From the NCBI GenBank assembly GCA_039583875.1, contig CM077151.1:106596609-106660608 (forward strand): DNA of 64,000 nt, given 5' to 3'. Position numbers and translations under genes: made by a program. A model generated the notes under the pieces. That model made no database searches, was not told where the DNA came from, and saw only the letters and a program-made list of their open reading frames with translations. Origin of the DNA: Platanthera guangdongensis (Eukaryota > Streptophyta > Magnoliopsida > Asparagales > Orchidaceae). This document shows positions 23,501-33,073 of this stretch, piece after piece (positions within the stretch are counted from its first letter, which is position 1; every line of letters starts with the position of its first letter).

Positions 23501-25519
23501 AATTCCCCCATGCTTAGACATTTGCTTGCCCTCAAGCAAATAAAGATGAAAACTAGGGAAGGAAAAACGAAAATAAACAAAGCTAATTTAGGTTTCATAA
23601 TTTAGAAAAACAAAACATGAAAAATTAAACTATCCTAATTCCTATGTTAACAACTAGTGGGGTGAGAAGTGCACAGTAGAAAACTTGAAAGTGGAGACCT
23701 AAAAATATCATTAGAACATAAGAAAAGTCTACACATTTCTAAATCTTAAAAACAAGGCATCCAAAATAAATGAAAATAAGGACAACAAAAAGTAGAGGTT
23801 CTAAATAAACGGCGCATTAACAAACTACTAGGTTGCTAGATAAACATTAACCCTAAGACATTCCAAGATAACCTCCAAAGAAATCCATCAATGATGGTGG
23901 CCATAGGCTTGTACGTTCACACTTTCTCCACTACGCGAAATTAAGTTCTAAGATCATTAGGACTTCTACTAGGCATTAAAACTTGGCTTAGGTAAATGAT
24001 TAGGAAGTGGAATCAAAGATAAACATGAAGGTTTTAGGCACTAAACCAAGGTGAGCTCAAAAATAAATAATAGCATAAAAAAAGATGAGAAATAACAAGT
24101 ATGTCATTTCTCCAATATGAAACTACAAAAACAAGGCCATGAAATTTTCTTTTCTAAATTTGGCCAAACATAAACTTTTTGCATTCATCATTTTTTTTGC
24201 TTTTTTTTCTGATTTTGTAATGATATATTTTTTTCTTTCTCAATTTTTTTCTTTTGAATAACATTTGATAAGAAAGCTCCAAAAAATGAGCTTGAGAATT
24301 TCCTAATCATTTCAAAAATAATATCCTTCCCACAAAAATAATTTTTAAGCTCAAATTTATAGTGCAAAAATAGGAAAGATATTTGGCTTTGGTGAACATA
24401 ATGAAATGAAAGGTGGAGCTAAAAACAAAGAAAATAAGGAAAAGGCCCAAAATTGTTTTGCAAGGGTTTTGGTTTTGGTGGGCATGAAAAGCTCAAACTA
24501 TTCAAATGGTGGCCTAAATCATTTCTAAAGAACGTAAAAACGGCGCAAATGCTTCGAGAGTAGCTTGGTACAAGTTCTAGACACCAAGAAAGACTACCTC
24601 GCAAATGAAAAAGAGCTAATGATACCTAGCAACCATTCGTAAGCAACTAACCGAATAAAAAGACATAACTACAAATTGCTACTTATAACGTAAAAAACGG
24701 ATGCCTATATTTAAGAAAAAGAAACTAGTAGAACTAAACTATGTTAAACTGATAAATTTAGAAAACCTATTCAAAGAAATCTAAATAGAACTAAGGAACC
24801 GCACGGGCCTACACATCACTAGAAGAAACATAAAAATAAAGATAGAAAATAATTTTAGGTTTTGTTTTTCAAATAGATTTTAGCACAAATTTTTTTGATT
24901 TTTGTTTTTCTAATTTTTTTTTTTGGGTTTTGTATTTTATAATTTTTTTTTGGATTTTAGATTTTGATGACATAAAATACTATACTAATATAAAAACATA
25001 ATTTTTTTTTTTTTGAAAGAAGAAGAACCCAAAAGAAACTAGACCCCCCCCATGCTTAAATCCTTCATTGCCCTCAATGAAGAAAACATAAAGAAAAAGA
25101 GAAGGGGACTGAGAAGAAGAGAAAAAGAAAAATGCAGGAAAAATAATAAAAAAGAACAGGACTTCCCCGGGTTCGTGAGATGAAGGCGGATGTCGCTCCC
25201 CCATGCTTGCTTTGTAGAGTACTTGATCGTCAGCATGTATGACTTGATCCATCTGATATCAGCAGCGGCGGAGCGGCGACCACGATCATGGACTTGATTG
25301 GCCTCCGGTAGAAAGAGCAAAATAAAAGAAAAGGAGAAAGAGTCCATGGGCAGATGCCCGATAATGTTTTTTATTACAGTCATCCAAATAAAAGAGTTTC
25401 AGAATAATAATAATAAGTCCAAAAATAAAAAAAATGTCCCACACAAGATAATTGTTTAAGAGTCCAACACCAGATTCTCCTTTGCAGGAGGCACATAATC
25501 ATTAGAAAAATAAAGTTTA
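23501..25519 (-). other. 3' non-coding region of D
   Basis: About 2 kb of A/T-rich sequence without a credible gene; short open frames are poly-T/poly-A artefacts. Purine tracts (minus strand AAGCATGGGGG) occur at 23505-23515 next to the LTR, and again at 25044-25057 and 25198-25210. The CCCCCATGCTT...TTGCCCTCAA pattern is present at both 23505-23537 and 25046-25078. Confidence 0.7.
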
Positions 25520-25722
25520 AGTCTACGCCATTTACTTTAAAATCCCCCCTATCGGGGTGCGAAAGTAACACAGTTCCATCATAAAAAACATCCTTGATCG
25601 TAAACGGTCCAGACCAACGAGATTTAGATTTTCCAAAGAAAATACGTAAACGTGAATTTAGAAGAAGAACCTGATCGCCCGATTTAAAAATTTTATGCTG
25701 GCGGAAGTTCTTAACATGATAA
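25520..25722 (-). pseudogene. Integrase C-terminal tail remnant in D
   Basis: On the minus strand an open frame reads KNYHVKNFRQHKIFKSGDQV, then SRWSGPF and HPDRGDFKVNG. These are the features of the C-terminal (SH3-like) end of Athila/Tat integrases. It starts abruptly at the protease stop, in a different frame, marking the junction of a large deletion that removed RT, RNase H and the integrase core. Confidence 0.75.
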
Positions 25723-26706
25723 TTTTTTCTGCAGGGTCAGGTGGTTTTTCAAAAAATTTGGCAAATTGTTATCATTTTCAAAAATAAGATTTTGTTGTCC
25801 AAAATCAGAGTCATTTTCGAATGGTGCTTGCACGGACATAACAGTGTTTTCAAAAATAGTTGATGAGGGTCCAAAAAAGGAAGAAGAAAAATCATTTGGA
25901 GGGAAATAGGAGTCTTCTTTTAAATCATCAATGAAAAAACAAGAGTCATCATTTTGTAAAGAGTTTTTCATCGATTTGTTAATATCAAATATTACTTCCT
26001 CATCTCCTACATGCAGAAAAAGTTTTCCCTCACTCACATTTATAATTGCGCGAGTGGTGGCTAGGAAAGGTCGACCAAGGATAAGAGGGACCTCGATGTC
26101 CTCTTCAATATCGAGAATGACAAAATCCACCGGGAAGATGAATTTGTCGACCTTCACTAACACATCCTCAACGACTCCTAACGGATACTTAATCGAACGA
26201 TCGGCTAACTGAATACTCATGCGCGTAGGGTTGAGAGTGCCCAAACCTAACTTCTTAAATAGTGAAAAAGGCATCAAATTGATGCTCGCTCCTAGATCTG
26301 CTAACGCGTGTTTAACGAAAAGATCACCAAAAACGCATGGAATGGAAAAACTACCCGGATCGTTTATCTTTTTAGGAAGATTAGAGTTGTTAACGACCGC
26401 AGAGCATTCTTCATTTAAGGTTACATGCGATAAATTTTCTAATTTCGTCTTGTTCGTTAATAGGTCCTTAAGATATTTGGCGTACTTCGGCATTTGACTA
26501 ATCGCTTCATGAAATGGCAAATTAATATGAATTTGTTTAAATATTTCAAGAAAGCGTTGATATTGATTATCTAATTTTTCTTGCCTAAGTCTAGCCGGAT
26601 AAGGAGGTGGCGGAAATTCCTTCAGAACGATTGGAGCATCATTTTGAAAACCATTTTTTTTCTTTTGCAGAATTAGAAATAATGGAAATAGATTTTTCGT
26701 TTTCAA
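25711..26706 (-). pseudogene. Aspartic protease region of D
   Basis: Linker with HINLPFHEAISQMPKYAKYL followed by a retropepsin-like domain: ALADLGASINLMP (active site DLGA) and ILGRPFLATTRAII. It is an Athila/Tat-type protease and continues gag in a different frame. The shift falls at a run of eight A in the coding strand (around 26650). It ends at 25711, where RT would be expected. Confidence 0.85.
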
Positions 26707-28185
26707 GATCTATGTTATTATTCTCCTTGGGGATACAAACAGGAGGGACAATCACCCTTGGCTCTTCCCTTGTGGTGGGCTCGTTAACAACTTTACCGCT
26801 TCGAAGGGAAATCGCATTTGCATGTTCCCTTGGGTTAGGCTCAGTGTTCGAGGGAAGAGTTCCAGGTGGTCTCTCATAAAAAGCCTTGGCGAGTTGGCCG
26901 ACTTGATTTTCTAAGTTTTTCATTGATCCTGTTAAACTTCTAATAGTGGCATCGTTCGAGCTTATGTATTTAGCGAGGATCTCTTCCAAAGGGGAAGGTT
27001 TTTGAAAATTTTGTTGCGGAGGTGGTGGTGGTGTAAAATCGTGCGGTGGGCGTATGGCGTTAGCGTTATTACTCCACGAGAAATTTGGATGATTACGCCA
27101 TCCGGGGTGATAAGAATTAGAAGAAGAAGAAAAACCAGGCGGAGAAGAAAAATTCGTAAAAGCAGAAAAATTGTTTGCAGAATTATTTTGAGCAGGCCTG
27201 GGTATGTTCCCCAGATAATCCACCTGCTCGGCAGCAGCAGCATTCACATTTTCATATACCTTAGCGGCGGAGGAAGCAGTCATCTCCGAAATCTTCTTGT
27301 TTAACATTTCCACTTGTAGCGCCAGTTGCGAAATCGAATCCACTTCATAGATACCTGCAGGTTTAGATGGGCGAGACCTGGACGAATTCCACTGATAAGT
27401 GTTCATCGCCATGTCCTCGATAAGCTCAAGAGCGGCTTCCGGAGTTTTGCGGTCTAAAGAACCAGCGGAAGCGGCATCTATCATTTGCTTTGTCTCTTGG
27501 TTTAGCCCATTATAAAATGTCTGAAACTGCAACCATACAGGCAGAGCATGATGTGGGCATCTTCTCAAAAGTTCTTTGAACCTCTCCCAAGTGTCATAGA
27601 GGGTCTCAGAAGCAATTTGAGAATAAGAAGTGATATCATTTCTTAACTTAGCAGTTTTGGCGGGAGGGAAATATCTAGCAAGAAATTTTTCAATTAAAAT
27701 GTTCCAAGTAGTGATTGAGCCTCTTGGAAGAGAACTCAACCACTGTTTGGCTTTAGTCCTTAAGGAGAAGGGGAAGAGTCTTAGCCTTATAGCATCATCT
27801 GAGACACCATTAATTTTAAAGGTGTCACAGATTTCAAGAAAATTAGCAATATGTAAGTTCGGATCTTCATCTTGTAATCCGTCGAACTGGACATATTGCT
27901 GCACCATTTGTATGATGCTAGGCTTAAGCTCGAAGTTATTGTTCGCAATGGCAGGTCGAACAATACTTGTTTCAGTCCCCTCCAGGTTGGGTCGAGCATA
28001 ATCGGACATAGTCCTTTGCTGAGCCATTCCTGGGTTGGGATCTCCCATTTCAGAATAATTGCAATCCCCAAAGGAATCCTCAACCGCTGTTTGAGAAGTG
28101 GAAGCCCGAATCGTAGTTGTCTCCGAAAGGAGCGTTCGATTTCTGGGTCCAAATCAACAAGTAGCGACGGATTCGCTCGGGTCAT
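26639..28185 (-). pseudogene. gag of D (Athila/Tat type)
   Basis: The likely start is 28185 (MTRANPSLLVDLDPEIER). The frame then shifts by one base near 28110-28140 and continues from 28048 (MGDPNPG) to 26639. The capsid domain has FLEICDTFKINGVSDDAIRL, AKQWLSSLPRGSITTW, FLARYFPPAKTAKLR, ETLYDTWERFKELLRRCPHH and FYNGLNQETKQMIDAASAGS, the Retrotrans_gag pattern of Athila. Then come a short coiled coil (LQVEMLNKKISEM) and a Q/N/P-rich tail. No zinc knuckle is seen. Confidence 0.87.
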
Positions 28186-28544
28186 GCACTAGTGAAGAAA
28201 ACGAGGGAAGATGAGAATAAAAGCTTGGAAAAAAAAGAAAAAGAGGGAAAAGAAAGGAATTTTTTTTTTTTTAGTTTTGTTTTTTTTTTTTGAAAAAAAG
28301 ATTTTTTTTAGACGGCTTGGCTCTCGAACTTCCCGAGGACTACCCGGTGAAGGGTTCGCCCGGTACTAGGTAAAATGGTGGCGCTTAAAGCCCCTTACCC
28401 TTTTCGAGAGATTTTAGGTGGGGTAGAAATTAAAATGAGGTGGGTTGGTTATAAAAAATTTAAAAATATAAATTATAATTTTTTTTGATTTTTTTTTGGA
28501 GAAGTAATAGCGCAAGCGTTTTCAAAATATTGACGAAGAAAGCT
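28186..28544 (-). other. Leader (5' UTR) of D
   Basis: Runs from the primer site to gag. A/T-rich with poly-T/poly-A runs (28260-28310); no gene seen. Confidence 0.6.
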
Positions 28545-28561
28545 CCCCGGCAACGGCGCCA
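28545..28561 (-). other. Primer-binding site of D (tRNA-Asp)
   Basis: The minus strand reads TGGCGCCGTTGCCGGGG, a 17-base match to the complement of the plant tRNA-Asp 3' end, six bases inside the LTR border. Confidence 0.92.
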
Positions 28562-28567
28562 AAAACT

Positions 28568-30342
28568 TGGTGGGCCAAAACCCGAACAGGCAAGCGTACC
28601 TGTCGAATTGTAGTACCAAGGTCGTATTTAAACACGGGGTTGTCAAGTACTTCTACTCGCGCTCTAACTATTATCCTACCGGAAAATTAAAGGGATTTGA
28701 GAATTTTTTAAGAAGCAAAAGGAACGATAAATTCGAGACGAAAACTTATATAAAAAAGGCTAGCATTCGATCATTGATTCACCATGAAATGAAATGAGAA
28801 AATAAAAGGGCATAGTTTTAAATTTGCAAATCCAACTTGGCCGTGACGGATCCGAAAATAAGACAAAATCTCGCTAGAGCATTAAGTCTCCTAACTTATA
28901 GACTTTTCGATCGAAATCTCTTTACAAACCGAAAAAGCCTAAAGTTGCATTATCGAGGTGATCCGCACTATTGGATTTGACTCCAATCCGGAGGATTTAC
29001 GTCGTCCTATCTCTAGGGTTGCGTTCAACTCCTTCCTTCTTTGAGTGATCTTTCACATCCACGAGCCTCTCGGCTACTCGAATATGAGATCATAAGCCTA
29101 CTACCGTATACCGGAAATACGGAGTCGACGCAAAATAAATCAAAGAAGGACCGAGTAGAATTACGCGAAAATAAAACTATGAAATAAAAATAATTCTCAT
29201 TTCAAATCATGGATCCTCATGATCAAATGCTAAAAGAAGATTAGCTACGCATATTGCAAAAGAAACAACGAAACAAATAGAAGAGAATTTCATTACTTGC
29301 AAATAAAAAGAGTGTACAAAATATTAAAAAGACTAGATTAGGCTATAAGGAAAACTTGCACTAATTGAAAAGAAAAGATTACACTAACAACATGTAAGCA
29401 AAAAGAAAGCACTCTCTTGAACTAGAACTTCACTTGCTCTCCAAAATTCCACTCCCAAAGCATGAGACCATGGTGCCCTTTTTATAGATGAGGAGGGAAG
29501 ATTCTAGAATGGAAAGAAGAAGAGGGGGGCAAGGGGGGTGGCCGGCCATGTAGGATGGAGAAGATGCATGCATTGTATTAAATGAGGTGTGAAGAAGGAG
29601 GTGGTTCAATGCATGGATTTAAAGGGAATGAGTTGGAAAATGTAAAATAGCAAAGGGGGAATGAATAAGAATTAAAGAAAGGAGAGAAAATATTATGATG
29701 CATGCATGGATTGAAAGGTGGCAAGAGAAATAAAGGAAAGAGAGGGGGGTGGCCGGCCATGTGGGCTTAAATGGGCTGCTTAGGGGGCTCGGGTTGGGGC
29801 TAGGTGGGCTGCTCTTGAGGGAGGGGCTGCATGGGGCTGCTTTGGGCTGCATGTTTGTTGGAGATGGGTGGCCGGGCTGCACCAATCTTCAAAATTCGGG
29901 CTGCTCCAATGAAGGGGCTGCATCATGTAGGCTTTATGGATGTGGGCTGCACCATGTAGTCTTTGAACCTATAAATAAAACAAAACAAAACAAAACATGG
30001 ATTAGTCATAACAAAGTTAAAATAAAACATAACATAACACAATACTATATAGATTTAAAAACATAACATAACAAAGTTAAAGTTAAAACAAGATTTTTAA
30101 ACACAATAATAAAAACATTACAACCTTAAAATTAAAACGTATCATAACATAACATAATATATAATAACATAACACATATAGTAAGACTATATAGAATTTT
30201 ATATCAAAACTCTAATAACACTAGGAATTAAAATATTTTAAAGAAACATTAAAACATGAAATAACAAACATAAAATATAAATAAAATTAGGCATTTTGAA
30301 AACTAAATTACCCCTAAAAAGGATGACTAAAACTAGTCATCA
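28568..30342 (-). repeat. 5' LTR of D (right copy on the plus strand)
   Basis: 1775 bp, ending on the plus strand in ACTAGTCATCA. That LTR end forms a hairpin, GATGACTA-AAAC-TAGTCATC. Confidence 0.92.
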
Positions 30343-30347
30343 TATAT

Positions 30348-30857
30348 CTGCATATGAATTTTTATGCCTGCAGGGAAGGAATACCACTACCCCGGGAAAG
30401 GGGTAGGGTCATTATAAATTGGTCAGCTGAATGCTGACCGTTGCCTTGTTTACCACCGTTGGGTGGGCTACCCTTGTACAGGTGTTGGAGAACCGAGCGG
30501 GACATATAAAGGTTGAAGTCCTTGCTGATGTTGCTGCTGCTGCTGCTAGCCCTTGAAGCCTAAAATGAAAATCTTGTGTGTTGTTCATGTGTGGCCGGCC
30601 TGCGCGCCAATGTTTGGAAGACACTTTTGTAAAGAGCAACTGTAAGGCCCTAAGGCCAAATGACATTGTATTTGATATATTCCTATATAAATGTGAGTGT
30701 TTATAGTAGTGGACATTCATGGTTGGAGTTCAGTTTTATGTTAAAAGCTTCCGCTAGAATGCTATGAGTTAGGATGCGCAACTCTGATCTCAACCCATGA
30801 CTTCCGCGCCTGTTTTGTAGCATATGGTGTGGAGCCCCGGCCGGACCTTTTATTATA
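30348..30857 (+). repeat. LTR2 of the chromovirus, second part
   Basis: Continues colinear with LTR1 from 14498 to about 15004, then stops at ...TTTTATTATA, where element G begins. The rest of LTR2 should lie beyond the right end of G, outside the window. Confidence 0.88.
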
Positions 30858-31086
30858 TGTTATACGAACGGATGGAGTCATTACAAATTGTGCATTCGAT
30901 TGCTGGGGGTATGCACTTGGTGCTCCCCAGGGCTCGTTCCGGTAGTTTTTATTGCATTTTGTTGATTGTTGGAGGGTCCTCCTTTGCGAGTTTTTATTGT
31001 GTGCAGGTGGTCATTTTTCCCCACTTCTGAATTTCGATTTGTGGAAAATGCATGGTCGTGCATTTTCTTGGCGCACGGTTTGTTTC
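30858..31086 (+). repeat. 5' LTR of G, first part
   Basis: Starts TGTTATACG at the point where chromovirus LTR similarity stops. Carries GCATGGTCGTGCAT and GCGCACGG half-sites near the right end. Ends with GTTTC, the TSD of C1. Confidence 0.7.
31082..31086 (+). other. TSD of C1, left copy (GTTTC)
   Basis: GTTTC precedes TGAAAG; the same five bases follow the right end of C1 at 39558-39562. Confidence 0.93.
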
Positions 31087-32771
31087 TGAAAGTCCACCTA
31101 GTGTCAGCTATGTGCACCTATGGGGGGAGAATAGGTGACGTGTAGCGCTTTTGCGGAATTTACGAATGTACCTGCACAATAAAAATAAAAAACACAGCAC
31201 ACAGAATACACATGCAATTTATAGTGGTTCCCCGACTTGGGTACATCCACTTTCCCCCTTCGACCTATCTCCCAACACGGGACGACTCGGTCACTTCTCC
31301 AACAGGATTGAAATCCAATCCCTGCACTATCGGAAGGAACCCTTCCACACGTGAGAGTCAACACTCCCACAAAACGGGTTGCACCAAACCCTTACAACAC
31401 GAAACAATCATTCCTTTACAACAAAAGTAAATATAGAATGTACACGAGATACAAACTTCGTTTGGAGACTACAGTGTTCCTCTTCGTTCGACGACGTGTT
31501 CGTGAAGTCAACGAAGAGTCTACAACCTTGGTCTCTCTTGGAGAGGATCTCCCCGGAACCGGCGGCGGCAACACGAGCGGCGGCTAGCTTCGGGATCGAC
31601 GGCTATGATGATGAGCGGCTGCTGAACTTGGAGATCCAAACTTCGTAGTGAAGCTAGCTTGGTCTTCCAACGGTCACACGAGGATCGGTCGTCTCGATCG
31701 ATTCGGACGGGGAAGTTTTTCCCGATCAACAAATCGAGAGACAAGAGATCTCTGGATAGACACGTGAGACTCAAAGCTTTGCCAAGCTTCTGTCGCCGGA
31801 GATCGGGAAGAAAAGCGATCAGCAGCGGCGACGGACTAGCGCGAGCGGGACGGCGGCGGCGGAGAGAAATCGCGATTTTAGGGTTTGCTCTGCTCGGCTT
31901 CTTTCTGTCTGGGTATTCCGTTCAAAATACCCGTGTATAAATACTGTAGATGCTTTCCAAAATGACCGTTGTGGGACCCACAAGCTGAATCCCTAAGTCC
32001 CGGTCCAGAATCTTAATAGCGGCAGAATCCGGTTCAGGAAGTTCCAGAAAAACGCCCAAGTCAAAATCGGTGAGAATCGAAAGTGATTCTCGCCGAGTCG
32101 CCGAGAATCAAAAGTGATTCTCGACGATTCGGCGAGAATCAAAGATGATTCTCGTCGAATTTGCCTTAGTTGCACGCACTGCTTTAGGCCAGGTAGAGAC
32201 GGCGAGAATCAACCAGTGATTCTCGACGATTCGACGAGAATCACTAGTGATTCTCGCCGAATCGGCGAGAATCACTTGGTGATTCTCGTCGATTCTTACT
32301 TAGAAGCAGAGGTGCTTGCTTAGAAGTGGCTGGGTCGAGTTAGGCGAGAATCAACTTCTGATTCTCGTCGAATCGGCGAGAATCACAAGTGATTCTCGCC
32401 GAATCGGCGAGAATCACTTGGTGATTCTCGTCGATTTAAACTTAGACGAATTTTCGTCTTTCCACCTATGAGGTGCTCCTTGACCCATCCTTGCTCCTTG
32501 TCTGCTCCTGCATATTTACAGCCCTGTGCTTGAAAATAAGTGCACTCCAATAGAGAGAATACACGTAGGCCAACACACTGATCTGCTCAACGAGGGATTA
32601 CGTCGTGCAGACCCGTGTATATTGACCTACTGCACCCTGACATTGGTGTGCACTTAGTGTGGAAAAACTGCAAGCACAACTAGAAAGATTTTATCAAATA
32701 CATAGTCTATTGACCTTAGCTTGTCCAGGGGCTTCTTCAAATCAGGTACATTGTGGATACAATACCCAACA
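31087..32771 (-). repeat. 3' LTR of C1
   Basis: Plus strand TGAAAGTCCACC...ACCCAACA, 1685 bp. It is 50 bp longer than the other LTR because of two extra palindromic units (63 bp) and the lack of a duplicated GGGTCGAGT stretch. A TATA-like TATTTATA (minus strand, about 31937-31944) lies between the array and the gag-side end. Confidence 0.93.
32040..32445 (-). repeat. GATTCTCG[N]CGA palindromic array in the C1 3' LTR
   Basis: About twenty half-sites GATTCTCGTCGA / TCGGCGAGAATC in alternating orientation, many forming near-perfect palindromes around GAATCGGCGAGAATC. They lie in U3, upstream of the TATA-like box in element orientation. Confidence 0.85.
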
Positions 32772-33073
32772 ATCTCCCCCTATTTGAAGAAGTCTAAACC
32801 CTACAAGCTAAGGTGAATAGAGCAAATGAGAATGAAAACCATAAACTTAAAATGGAGTTGAGTGAGTTATCCCTTACCAATACCAATTTCTTGGGAGCAA
32901 GCTTGGAGCCACCTTAGCCTTAGCCGAGAGGGTAATCTCCCCCTTTTCGGCTTCTGCAAATCGGGGTCTGTAGCGTTTGGCCCTTTGCTCCCCCTCAGTT
33001 CTTGCATCTGTACTCACGCTGGAGTTCCTTGCTCCCCCTCAGATCATGCACGAGTCTGGAGCTTCTGTAGTCT
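32772..33073 (-). other. 3' untranslated region of C1 with several polypurine tracts
   Basis: The minus strand reads AAATAGGGGGAGAT next to the LTR (32772-32785). Further G-rich tracts (plus-strand CTCCCCC) lie at 32936-32944, 32988-32996 and 33032-33040. Multiple polypurine tracts are described for Sireviruses. No gene. Confidence 0.7.

Larger units (their letters stand above)
21724..30342 (-). mobile_element. Element D: Athila/Tat-like Ty3/gypsy, gag-protease only, complete LTRs
   Basis: Two LTRs (21724-23500 and 28568-30342), a tRNA-Asp primer site and a purine tract on the minus strand, with TSD TATAT at 21719-21723 and 30343-30347. The empty site is seen in LTR1 (GTATATCTGCATATG near 14492). 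The LTRs differ by about two substitutions and two single-base indels over 1.78 kb, so the insertion is young. The internal part has gag, protease and an integrase C-terminal tail; RT, RNase H and the integrase core are absent. It is a non-autonomous deletion derivative. Confidence 0.92.

Noticed and set aside
28567..28797. 76-codon frame present twice (also at 21727)
   Set aside because: It reads the LTR end of D on the non-coding strand; duplication is due to the LTR pair.
30858..31086. Unique host DNA between the chromovirus LTR and C1
   Set aside because: It continues across C1 into a sequence ending at a tRNA-Asp primer site, so it is the Athila-like LTR of G.
31351..31940. Open frames in the C1 LTR (also 38187-38704, 52304-52729, 59220-59645)
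   Set aside because: They lie in LTR sequence on the antisense strand relative to the element, with no recognisable domain; conservation is explained by LTR copying.
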